A stretch of DNA of 64,000 nt from Paracoccus denitrificans (GTDB lineage: Bacteria; Pseudomonadota; Alphaproteobacteria; Rhodobacterales; Rhodobacteraceae), in contig QFNE01000001.1 in assembly GCA_003240735.1 (NCBI GenBank), positions 62,001 to 126,000 of the forward strand. The letters run 5' to 3'. Both the position numbers and the translations under genes were made by a program. Below, one piece after another: positions 7,749 to 15,330 of the stretch; the stretch's first letter is position 1, and each line of letters opens with the position of its first letter. The notes below the pieces were generated by a model. That model did not search any database, had not been told where the DNA came from, and saw only the letters and a list, made by a program, of their open reading frames with translations.

Positions 7749-9135
7749 CGACTGGACCCCTGACCCGAACGTCTTGTCTCGGCCCGCCTATCTTTCGCTG
7801 GCCGAGCAATTCGTCGCGGCGATTGAATCGGGGGCGATGCCGGTCGGGGCGCGTCTGGCACCCCAGCGCCAACTGGCGTTCGACCTTGGCCTGTCGGTTC
7901 AGACGGTGTCCCGCGCATACGGCGAACTGATCCGGCGCGGGCTTGTCTCCGGAGAGGTCGGGCGCGGGTCATTCGTCCTGCCCGCGGGGGCCGAGGCCAG
8001 CCAACCCTATCTGCCCCGGCGGCAGGGAGAGTTGATCGACATGTCGATCCTCAAGCCCGTGTCGGACCGGATGCACGGCACGATCCTGCGCGACGGGTTG
8101 CATTGGGTGGCCGACAACATGGCCCCGGCCAGCGCGCTGTCCTTTCGCCCCAGCACGGTGATGCCCATCCATCAACAGGTTGCGGCCGACTGGCTGACGC
8201 GGGGCGGCGTGCCTGTCGACCCCGATTGCGTCCTGTTCACGGACGGGGCGACGTCGGCGACCACCGTTGCCGTGATGACTGCGCTGTCTCCCGGATCGAC
8301 CCTTGCGGCAGCGAACCTGACGCATCACCTGCTGATGCCGCTTTGCAAGTATCTGGGGATCCATCTTGAGGCGCTGGCCCAGGACGAACACGGCCTGACC
8401 CCTGCCGCGCTGGATCAGGCGGCGCGGAAAAACGCGGTGCGGGCCGTGTTTTTGCAGCCGTCGGCCATCAACCCGCGCGGCACGCTGGTCGGGCTTGCCC
8501 GTCGGCAGGAACTGGTCGACGTGGCCCGCCACCACGATCTGCTGATCATCGAAAGCGACGTTCTGAACCAACTGATCGAGGATCGACCGCCACCTTTCGC
8601 GGCGCTTGCCCCGGAACGGGTGCTGCATATCAACGGGTTCACGAAATACACCATGCCCGGCGCCCGGGCGGGACTTCTGGTTCTGCCACGGCGACTGACG
8701 GCGGCCGCGGCGAACCGCCATCTGGTGACCAACTGGATGGCACCGCCCGTGATGGTCGAGCTGATCACCCACTGGATGACTGACGGGACCATCGACGACC
8801 TGATCCGCTGGCAGCGTCGCGCGTTGGGCGAACGTCACGCCATCGCCGCACAGGCCTTGGCGGGCATCCCCTTTCAGGCCCATCCCCAAAGCCTGCATGT
8901 GTGGCTGGAACTGCCGCCGGGTCTGGCCGAGGATGATTTCGTGGCCCGTGCCCGTGCGCGGGGCGTCGCCATTGCGTCAGGCCATGCGTTCCGCATCAGC
9001 GAACGTGACCGACGCGACGCGGTCCGCATCGCCGTCGGGTCGACCGACACCGGTGAATTCCGGCGCGGCATGCACACGGTTGCCGATCTTCTGCACTTGG
9101 CACTGGCGTCGGAACCGGCACTGCCCATGGTCTAG
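7744..9135 (+). CDS. enuR: EnuR-like MocR/GntR regulator of ectoine catabolism
   Basis: A 463-residue MocR-type transcription factor: an N-terminal GntR winged helix (about 10-80, with PVGARLAPQRQLAFDLGLSV and VSRAYGELIRRGLV) joined to an aminotransferase-fold effector domain. The PLP-binding lysine is K301 in GFTKYTMPGARAG, very close to the lysine reported for EnuR of Ruegeria pomeroyi. EnuR represses ectoine uptake and catabolic genes until PLP-bound ectoine breakdown intermediates (acetyl-diaminobutyrate, diaminobutyrate) relieve it. It heads the locus and is followed by ehuA 108 bp downstream. There is no clear Shine-Dalgarno sequence before ATG 7744, so the message may be leaderless or poorly translated. 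Identity as EnuR rests strongly on context. Confidence 0.88.
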   Translation: MTDWTPDPNVLSRPAYLSLAEQFVAAIESGAMPVGARLAPQRQLAFDLGLSVQTVSRAYGELIRRGLVSGEVGRGSFVLPAGAEASQPYLPRRQGELIDMSILKPVSDRMHGTILRDGLHWVADNMAPASALSFRPSTVMPIHQQVAADWLTRGGVPVDPDCVLFTDGATSATTVAVMTALSPGSTLAAANLTHHLLMPLCKYLGIHLEALAQDEHGLTPAALDQAARKNAVRAVFLQPSAINPRGTLVGLARRQELVDVARHHDLLIIESDVLNQLIEDRPPPFAALAPERVLHINGFTKYTMPGARAGLLVLPRRLTAAAANRHLVTNWMAPPVMVELITHWMTDGTIDDLIRWQRRALGERHAIAAQALAGIPFQAHPQSLHVWLELPPGLAEDDFVARARARGVAIASGHAFRISERDRRDAVRIAVGSTDTGEFRRGMHTVADLLHLALASEPALPMV

Positions 9136-9162
9136 GCACTGGCACCCTGTCACCAGACCGTC

Positions 9163-9176
9163 AAAATTGTCATGAT
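9163..9176. promoter_or_regulatory. TTGTCATGAT motif upstream of ehuA (candidate EnuR operator)
   Basis: AAAATTGTCATGAT matches the two repeats at the enuR start and lies about 70 bp before the ehuA start codon, where a repressor would control the uptake and catabolic operon. The TCATGA core is itself palindromic. Confidence 0.45.
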
Positions 9177-9243
9177 ATTATTTCCTGATTGACCTGATAT
9201 GAAACCGGCGCAATCCTGCTTTTGATCCAGACAGGAGGCTTGC

Positions 9244-10038
9244 TTGCCCGATCCGATCATCCGCGTCGAAAATCTGCAGAAATCCTTCGGCACGCTGAAG
9301 GTCATCGACGGGCTGTCATTCGACGTCGCGCGGGGCGAAAAGCTGGCGTTGATCGGCCCGTCCGGGTCCGGCAAGACCACCATCCTGCGCATCCTCATGA
9401 CGCTGGAAACCATTTCCGGAGGCCGGATCGAGGTCGCGGGTGAGCCGTTGTTCCATATGCCCCGCAATGGGACCGAAGTTCCCGCGGACGAGGCGCATCT
9501 GCACAAGATGCGCCGCCATATCGGAATGGTCTTTCAGCACTTCAACCTCTTTCCGCACAAATCGGTGCTGGCCAACATCACGCTGGCCCCGATTCTGACG
9601 CAGGGCGAAAGCCGCGCCTCGGCCGAGGCGCGCGGCCGCGAACTGTTGGACATGGTCGGGCTGGCCGACAAGGCCGACTTCATGCCGTCCCAGTTGTCTG
9701 GCGGGCAGAAGCAGCGCGTCGCGATTGCGCGTGCGCTGGCACTGCGCCCCGAGATCATGCTGTTTGACGAAGTCACCTCGGCGTTGGACCCCGAACTGGT
9801 CGAAGAGGTGCTGGACGTGATGACCCGTCTGGCTTCGGAAACCGACATGACGATGCTTCTGGTCACCCACGAGATGGGATTTGCGCGCGAATTCGCGGAC
9901 CGCGTCCTGTTCTTCGACAAGGGCCGCATCTGCGAACAGGGCCCGCCCGAACAGATTTTCACCAATCCTGCGCAGGACCGCACCAAGACGTTCCTGCGCA
10001 AGATCATCGCAGCTGGTCACAGCCTGTCGATGAGCTGA
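9244..10038 (+). CDS. ehuA: Ectoine/hydroxyectoine ABC importer, ATP-binding protein EhuA
   Basis: A 264-residue polar-amino-acid-type ABC ATPase: Walker A GPSGSGKTT (near residue 39), Q-loop GMVFQHFNLFPH, signature LSGGQKQRVAIARA, Walker B IMLFDEVTSALDPE and the H-loop VTHEM. It drives uptake by the EhuCD permease with EhuB at the cytoplasmic face of the inner membrane. The start codon is TTG at 9244, 5 bases after a strong AGGAGG. Although general polar amino-acid ATPases look alike, the position between enuR and the ectoine catabolic genes, with the order A-B-C-D, matches the ehu system known from Sinorhizobium. Confidence 0.9.
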   Translation: MPDPIIRVENLQKSFGTLKVIDGLSFDVARGEKLALIGPSGSGKTTILRILMTLETISGGRIEVAGEPLFHMPRNGTEVPADEAHLHKMRRHIGMVFQHFNLFPHKSVLANITLAPILTQGESRASAEARGRELLDMVGLADKADFMPSQLSGGQKQRVAIARALALRPEIMLFDEVTSALDPELVEEVLDVMTRLASETDMTMLLVTHEMGFAREFADRVLFFDKGRICEQGPPEQIFTNPAQDRTKTFLRKIIAAGHSLSMS

Positions 10039-10068
10039 CCCAACAAAAGACCAACAGCGGAGATAGCA

Positions 10069-10896
10069 ATGAAAACCCTCGTTCTCGCCACGCTTCTTGC
10101 CGCCACGCCGGCGGTGGTGCTGGCCGACAAGCTGGACGACCTGAAATCGGCAGGCAAAGTCACCATCGCGATTGGCAACGAACCCCCGTTCACCGCCATC
10201 GATTCCAGCGGCAAGGTGTCGGGCGCGGCCCCTGACGTCGCCCGCGCCGTCTTTGAAAAGATGGGCGTTCCCAACCTTGAGGCGCAGGTGATCGAATACG
10301 GCGCGATGATCCCCAGCCTTCAGGCGAACCGCGTGGACGCCATCGCGGCGGGCCTGTTCATGAAACCCGAACGCTGCGCCGCCGTCGCCTATTCCGAGCC
10401 GGTGCTGTGTGACGCCGAAGCGCTGCTTTTGCCCAAGGGCAATCCCAAGGGCTTCAAGTCCTATGCCGACTTCGCCGCGGCGTCGGACGCCAAGCTGGGT
10501 GCCCCCGGCGGCGGGACCGAAGAAAAGCTGGCACTGGATGCGGGCGTTCCGCGTGACCGCGTGATCGTGGTTCCGGACGCGCAGTCCGGGCTGAAGATGC
10601 TGCAGGACGGGCGCATCGACGCCTATTCGCTGCCGGTCCTGTCGCTGAACGACCTGCTGACCAAATCAGGCGACACCTCGCTTGAGGTGTTTGCCCCGGT
10701 GGCCAACACGCCGGTGTCGTGCGACGGCGTGGCATTCAACAAAAGGGACACCGCCCTGCGCGATGCCTTCAACGTTGAACTCGCCAAGCTGAAAGAGTCC
10801 GGCGAATTCGCCAAGATCGTGGAAGGCTACGGCTTTTCCGCAGCACCTGCGCTCAGCGAGACGACCGAAAAGCTGTGCGCCGCAGCCGCGCAGTAA
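10069..10896 (+). CDS. ehuB: Ectoine/hydroxyectoine-binding periplasmic protein EhuB
   Basis: A 275-residue solute-binding protein of the SBP_bac_3 type with signal peptide MKTLVLATLLAATPAVVLA. The mature protein starts DKLDDLKSAGKVTIAIGNEPPFTAID and contains the FMKPERCAAVAYSEPVL and GRIDAYSLPVLSLNDLL segments usual in the family. It captures ectoine or hydroxyectoine in the periplasm and delivers it to EhuCD. A good AGCGGAGATAGCA leader precedes the ATG, 30 bp after ehuA. Ligand specificity is inferred from the catabolic genes downstream. Confidence 0.9.
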   Translation: MKTLVLATLLAATPAVVLADKLDDLKSAGKVTIAIGNEPPFTAIDSSGKVSGAAPDVARAVFEKMGVPNLEAQVIEYGAMIPSLQANRVDAIAAGLFMKPERCAAVAYSEPVLCDAEALLLPKGNPKGFKSYADFAAASDAKLGAPGGGTEEKLALDAGVPRDRVIVVPDAQSGLKMLQDGRIDAYSLPVLSLNDLLTKSGDTSLEVFAPVANTPVSCDGVAFNKRDTALRDAFNVELAKLKESGEFAKIVEGYGFSAAPALSETTEKLCAAAAQ

Positions 10897-10968
10897 CCTG
10901 ATCCGCGCCGCGTGGATGGACCCGCGCGGCGCACTTCCCACTTCATCAAGGACGACAGGCACGCACGC

Positions 10969-11625
10969 ATGGGCGACTGGCCGGGATATCTGACGCTGAT
11001 CTTACAGGGCGCGTGGGTCACCGTGAAACTGACGGTGATGGGCTGTGCCCTGGCGCTGGTCATGGCGTTTGTCGCCGGGCTTGGCCGGGTCGCACCGTGG
11101 CGCGCGGTTCGCTGGCTTGCAGTCAGTTACATCGAATTCTTCCGCGGCACCTCGATCTTCGTGCAGCTGTTCTGGATCTACTTCGTGCTGCCCCTGACGG
11201 GTGTTTCGCTGACCCCGATGCAGGCGGGCGTCATGGCGCTGGGTCTGAATGTCGGCGCCTACGGGGCCGAGGTCGTGCGCGGCGCGATCCGCGCGGTCCC
11301 TCGTGACCAGATTGAGGCCACGGTCGCGCTGAACATGACCCGCTGGCAGCGCATGCGTTACGTCATCCTGCCCCAAGCCCTGCCGTTGATGCTGCCCACA
11401 TTCGGCAACAACGCCATCGAGCTTTTGAAGGCGACGGCGGTCGTGTCGCTGATATCGCTGTCTGACATGACGTTTCAGGCGCAGGTGGTCCGGTCACAGA
11501 CCGGCAACACGTTGATCCCGTTCGTGACGATCCTGATCCTGTACTTTGTCATGGCCCTGATCCTTGCCGGCGTGATCCGCGCCATTGAACGGCGCGTGAC
11601 GCGCGGTCTGGACGGGGTGCGCTGA
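10969..11625 (+). CDS. ehuC: Ectoine/hydroxyectoine ABC importer permease EhuC
   Basis: A 218-residue HisM-type inner-membrane permease with about five transmembrane helices and the motif EVVRGAIRAVPRDQIEAT (EAA loop), which contacts the ATPase. An in-frame start at 10912 exists, but ATG 10969 (MGDWPGYLTLILQGAW) is the natural beginning, preceded by AAGGACGACAGG. Its TGA shares bases with the ATG of ehuD, showing tight coupling. With EhuD it forms the heterodimeric channel. Confidence 0.9.
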   Translation: MGDWPGYLTLILQGAWVTVKLTVMGCALALVMAFVAGLGRVAPWRAVRWLAVSYIEFFRGTSIFVQLFWIYFVLPLTGVSLTPMQAGVMALGLNVGAYGAEVVRGAIRAVPRDQIEATVALNMTRWQRMRYVILPQALPLMLPTFGNNAIELLKATAVVSLISLSDMTFQAQVVRSQTGNTLIPFVTILILYFVMALILAGVIRAIERRVTRGLDGVR

Positions 11626-12281
11626 TGGAATGGGACTGGGCCTTTGCCATCGACATCCTGCCGACCCTGCTGTCGGGGCTGAAGATCACGATCATCGCGA
11701 CGATCCTTGGCGCGGCCGTTGCAGCCGTTCTGGGACTGGTTTTTGCGCTGCTGCGCCGGTCCCCAAACCGGCTGGTATCCCGCACGACGGGGTTCATCGT
11801 CGAATTCATCCGCGGAACGCCCCTGCTGGTGCAACTGTATTTCATCTTCTACGTGCTGCCCGACCTTGGGGTCCGGCTGCCGCCGCTGACCGCGGGCGTG
11901 ATCGGTATGGGCCTGCATTACGCAACCTACTTCTCCGAGGTCTATCGCGGCGGGATCGAGGCCGTTCCCCGTGGCCAGTGGGAAGCCGCCCGCGCCACGA
12001 ACCTGACCATGCGCCAGACATGGGTCAACGTGATCCTGCCGCAGGCCATTCCCCCGATGATCCCGGCAATGGCCAACTATCTGTTGGCGATGTTCAAGGA
12101 AACGCCGCTTCTGTCGGCAATCACGGTGCTCGAACTGATGAACCAGGCGAAATCCGTCGCCAACAGCAGCTATCGTTACGTCGAGCCGATGACGATGGTT
12201 GGGGTCTTCTTCCTTGTCATCAGCCTGATTTCGGTCGTCGCGCTGCGCTGGCTGGAACGTCGCTATGGGCGGCATCAATGA
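11625..12281 (+). CDS. ehuD: Ectoine/hydroxyectoine ABC importer permease EhuD
   Basis: A second 218-residue polar-amino-acid-type permease, homologous to EhuC over its length. It has hydrophobic segments from residue 10 onward and the EAA-type loop EVYRGGIEAVPRGQWEAARATNL. It starts inside the ehuC stop (TGATG) and ends overlapping the start of eutA (ATGA), so importer and catabolic genes form one transcription unit. The pair of equal-length permeases is typical of the ehu system. Confidence 0.9.
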   Translation: MEWDWAFAIDILPTLLSGLKITIIATILGAAVAAVLGLVFALLRRSPNRLVSRTTGFIVEFIRGTPLLVQLYFIFYVLPDLGVRLPPLTAGVIGMGLHYATYFSEVYRGGIEAVPRGQWEAARATNLTMRQTWVNVILPQAIPPMIPAMANYLLAMFKETPLLSAITVLELMNQAKSVANSSYRYVEPMTMVGVFFLVISLISVVALRWLERRYGRHQ

Positions 12282-13030
12282 CCGCGCCGCAACTGTCATC
12301 CCTGCCCGTCGATCTGGCCGATCCGGTGCGCGCACGCGTCGGCCTGATCGCGCTGGCGACCGACATGACGACCGAGGTGGATTTTGCACGCGTGCTGGTG
12401 CCGCAGGGCATCGCCGTTCACACCACGCGCATCCCCTTTGCCAACCCCGTGACGCCCGCCACGTTGGCCGCGATGGAGCCGGACATCACCGAAGCCGCTT
12501 CCCTGATCCTGCCGGATGAGCCGCTCGCGGCCGTCGTTTACAGCTGCACCTCGGCCTCTGTCGTGATCGGCGATGACCGGGTGCGGGCGGCCATCGCCGC
12601 GGGCAAGCCCGGTGCCACGGCAATCACACCGATTTCGGCCGGGACTGCGGGGCTAAAGGCGCTTGGCGCGCGGCGGATTTCGTTGTTGACGCCCTATGAC
12701 GCCCAGACGACCCAACCGATGGCGGACCTGTTTGAAGCCGAAGGGTTCGATTTGATGGGCGTCACCTGCATGGGGCTGACCGACGACCGGCAGATGGCGC
12801 GGATTACACCTGACACGCTGGCCCGCCATGCCAAGGCCGCCGTCGCTGCCGGGTCGGACGCGCTGTTTCTATCCTGCACCGCCGTGGGTGCGGTCGCCGC
12901 CATCGAACAGATCGAACGCGCAGTCGGCGTCCCGGTCGTGTCGTCAAACCTTGCCACCTTATGGGCCGTCCTGCGCGCCACTGGAAACGCCGCCCGCGCG
13001 GTCACCTGTGCGCTGATGGACCAGCCCTGA
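12278..13030 (+). CDS. eutA: EutA: maleate isomerase/Asp-Glu racemase-like protein of ectoine utilisation
   Basis: A 250-residue member of the Asp/Glu racemase - maleate isomerase - arylmalonate decarboxylase superfamily. The two expected active-site cysteines are visible in VVYSCTSASVVIG and ALFLSCTAVGAVA. EutA is encoded in many ectoine loci and is usually followed by eutB (a PLP threonine-dehydratase-like enzyme) and eutC (an ornithine cyclodeaminase-like enzyme); the three are thought to convert hydroxyectoine to ectoine. Here eutB and eutC are missing, which leaves the role of EutA open. The ATG overlaps the ehuD stop; the much longer open frame starting at 11630 is only an overlap with ehuD. 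Confidence 0.85.
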   Translation: MTAPQLSSLPVDLADPVRARVGLIALATDMTTEVDFARVLVPQGIAVHTTRIPFANPVTPATLAAMEPDITEAASLILPDEPLAAVVYSCTSASVVIGDDRVRAAIAAGKPGATAITPISAGTAGLKALGARRISLLTPYDAQTTQPMADLFEAEGFDLMGVTCMGLTDDRQMARITPDTLARHAKAAVAAGSDALFLSCTAVGAVAAIEQIERAVGVPVVSSNLATLWAVLRATGNAARAVTCALMDQP

Positions 13031-13061
13031 CCATCACCGATTTCACCGCCCCGAGGACATC

Positions 13062-14243
13062 ATGCCTGACATCCCGTTGAAGTTCACCCGCGCCGAATAC
13101 GCCGACCGACTTGCCAAGACCCGTCGCGCGATGGAGGCGAAAGGCGTCGATCTGCTGATCGTGACCGACCCCAGCAACATGAACTGGCTGACCGGCTATG
13201 ACGGATGGTCGTTCTATGTCCATCAGTGCGTGATCGTCCCCCCGGACGGAGAGCCGATCTTCTATGGCCGCGGCATGGACGCGGTCGGCGCGCGCTTCAC
13301 CGCGTATCTCGATGAGGCTAACATCATCGGCTATCCCGATGACTACGTTCAGAATACCGAGAAGCACCCGATGGACCTGCTGTCGCAGATCATCACCGAC
13401 AAGGGGTGGGGGGCCAAGCGCATCGGTGTCGAGATGGACAATTACTGGTTCACCGCCGCCGCATTCGCCGCCCTGCTCAAGGGCCTTCCGAACGCGAAAT
13501 TCGTCGACACCAACAGTCTGGTGAACTGGCAACGGGCCGTCAAATCCGCGACCGAGCTTGATTACATGCGCAAGGCCGGCGCCATCGTGACCAAGATGCA
13601 CGAACGCATCTTTGACGTGATCGAACCCGGGATGCGCAAGAACGATCTGGTGGCCGAAATCTATGACGCGGGCATCCGCGGCACGGACGGGTTCGGCGGT
13701 GATTACCCGGCGATCGTGCCCCTGCTGCCCTCGGGGCGTGAGGCTGCGGCCGCGCATCTGACGTGGGACGACCGGCCGATGAAATCGGGCGAAGGGACGT
13801 TCTTTGAAATCGCGGGCTGCTTCAACCGCTATCACGTGCCGCTGTCGCGGACGGTGTTTCTGGGCAAGCCGCCGCAGATCTTCCTTGATGGCGAAGAAGC
13901 CGTGCTTGAGGGGATGGAGGCAGGTCTGGGTGCCGCCCGCGCCGGGAACACCTGCGAAGATTTCGCAAATGCCTTTTTTGCCGTCCTGAAAAAGCGCGGG
14001 ATCATCAAGGACGGGCGCACCGGCTACGGCATCGGCGTCAGCTATCCGCCCGACTGGGGCGAACGCACCATGTCGCTGCGCCCCGGCGACACATCCGTTC
14101 TGGAACCCGGCATGACCTTCCACTTCATGACCGGCCTCTGGTCCGAGGAGATGGGGCTGGAAATCACCGAATCCATCGCGATCACCGACGGCGCCCCCGA
14201 ATTGCTGGCGTCGGTGCCGCGCAAGTTGTTCGTGAAGGACTGA
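13062..14243 (+). CDS. eutD: Ectoine hydrolase EutD/DoeA (M24 peptidase family)
   Basis: A 393-residue M24/creatinase-fold protein. It opens the ectoine ring to N-acetyl-diaminobutyrate, the first committed step of catabolism, in the cytoplasm. The N-terminal domain (FTRAEYADRLAKTRRAMEAKGVD... TDPSNMNWLTGYDGWSFYVHQ) and the C-terminal pita-bread domain (GGDYPAIVPLLPSG, EIAGCFNRYHVPLSRTVFLG, GYGIGVSYPPDWGE) fit the DoeA group. The canonical metal-ligand set of true M24 peptidases appears partly replaced. It precedes eutE by 4 bp. A GAGGACATC ribosome site lies before the ATG. The alternative, a generic Xaa-Pro peptidase, is unlikely in this context. Confidence 0.93.
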   Translation: MPDIPLKFTRAEYADRLAKTRRAMEAKGVDLLIVTDPSNMNWLTGYDGWSFYVHQCVIVPPDGEPIFYGRGMDAVGARFTAYLDEANIIGYPDDYVQNTEKHPMDLLSQIITDKGWGAKRIGVEMDNYWFTAAAFAALLKGLPNAKFVDTNSLVNWQRAVKSATELDYMRKAGAIVTKMHERIFDVIEPGMRKNDLVAEIYDAGIRGTDGFGGDYPAIVPLLPSGREAAAAHLTWDDRPMKSGEGTFFEIAGCFNRYHVPLSRTVFLGKPPQIFLDGEEAVLEGMEAGLGAARAGNTCEDFANAFFAVLKKRGIIKDGRTGYGIGVSYPPDWGERTMSLRPGDTSVLEPGMTFHFMTGLWSEEMGLEITESIAITDGAPELLASVPRKLFVKD

Positions 14244-14247
14244 TCCG

Positions 14248-15330
14248 ATGCTGGCCCCGTCTGCCGATCTGCGCCCATCTGCCATCCTCGCCACGGTCGA
14301 TTTCGACCGCGACGGGGTGCAGCACGGGTTCCTGCGCCTGCCCTACAGCCGCGACGATTCCGCGTGGGGGTCGGTGGTGATACCCATCGCGGTCATCCAG
14401 AATGGCGCGGGGCCGACCGCATTGCTGACCGGGGCAAACCACGGCGACGAATACGAAGGCCCGCTGGCGCTGTTCGATCTGGCCGCATCGATCCAGCCCG
14501 AACACATCACCGGGCGCCTGATCATCGTGCCGGCGATGAACCAGCCGGCCTTCGCGGCAGGCACGCGCACCTCCCCCATCGACAAGGGCAACCTGAACCG
14601 GAGCTTTCCGGGGCGCCCCGACGGGACCGTCACCGAAAAGATCGCGGACTATTTTCAACGCGTGCTGCTGCCGATGGCCGATGTCGTTCTGGACTTTCAT
14701 TCGGGCGGCAAGACTTTGGACTTCCTGCCGTTCTGCGCCGCCCACATCCTGCCCGGCGATGACGACGCCACCCGCGTGCAGGAAGCCCGCGCGTTCGAAC
14801 TCGTCAAAGCCTTCGGCGCGCCGTGGTCGGTCCGGATGCTCGAAATCGACGCGATCGGCATGTACGACACCGCGGCCGAGGAAATGGGCAAGGTTTTCGT
14901 CACCACGGAACTCGGCGGGGGCGGCACGGCCACGGCCCGCACCGTGCGGATCGCGCGGCAGGGGCTGCGCAATCTGCTGGTCGCATCCGGTATCCTGAAG
15001 GGCGATGTCCCGGACACGGAAACGCGGTGGCTGGATATGCCTGACGCGGATTGCTTCGTCTTTGCCGAAGACGGCGGGCTGGTCGAATTCTGCGCCGATC
15101 TGGGCGACCATGTGACCAAGGGCGACCCGGTGGCCCGGCTGTGGCCCACCGGGCGCACGGGCGTCGCGCCCACGATCCTGCCCGCAGGTCGGACCGGCAT
15201 CATGTGCGCGCGCCATGTGCCCGGCATCGTCAAACCGGGCGATTGCGTCGCCGTGGTCGCGGTCGAGGTCGGCGACGAAACCGATCTTGAAGGCCCCGGC
15301 CCGCGCGAGATCGAGGGGATGGTATCATGA
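14248..15330 (+). CDS. eutE: N-acetyl-L-2,4-diaminobutyrate deacetylase EutE/DoeB
   Basis: A 360-residue zinc deacylase of the AstE/AspA family. Zinc ligands are visible as H65 and E68 in GANHGDEYEG and H151 in VVLDFHSGG; NRSFPGRPDGTVTE is another family mark. It removes the acetyl group from N-acetyl-diaminobutyrate made by EutD, giving L-2,4-diaminobutyrate. The two enzymes are known to act as a hydrolase-deacetylase pair. It starts 4 bp after eutD and its stop overlaps the start of the aldehyde dehydrogenase gene (ATGA), so stoichiometric co-translation is likely. Confidence 0.93.
   Translation: MLAPSADLRPSAILATVDFDRDGVQHGFLRLPYSRDDSAWGSVVIPIAVIQNGAGPTALLTGANHGDEYEGPLALFDLAASIQPEHITGRLIIVPAMNQPAFAAGTRTSPIDKGNLNRSFPGRPDGTVTEKIADYFQRVLLPMADVVLDFHSGGKTLDFLPFCAAHILPGDDDATRVQEARAFELVKAFGAPWSVRMLEIDAIGMYDTAAEEMGKVFVTTELGGGGTATARTVRIARQGLRNLLVASGILKGDVPDTETRWLDMPDADCFVFAEDGGLVEFCADLGDHVTKGDPVARLWPTGRTGVAPTILPAGRTGIMCARHVPGIVKPGDCVAVVAVEVGDETDLEGPGPREIEGMVS

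Noticed and set aside
11630..12277. Upstream extension of eutA
   Set aside because: It lies wholly within ehuD in another frame; EutA homology begins at 12278.
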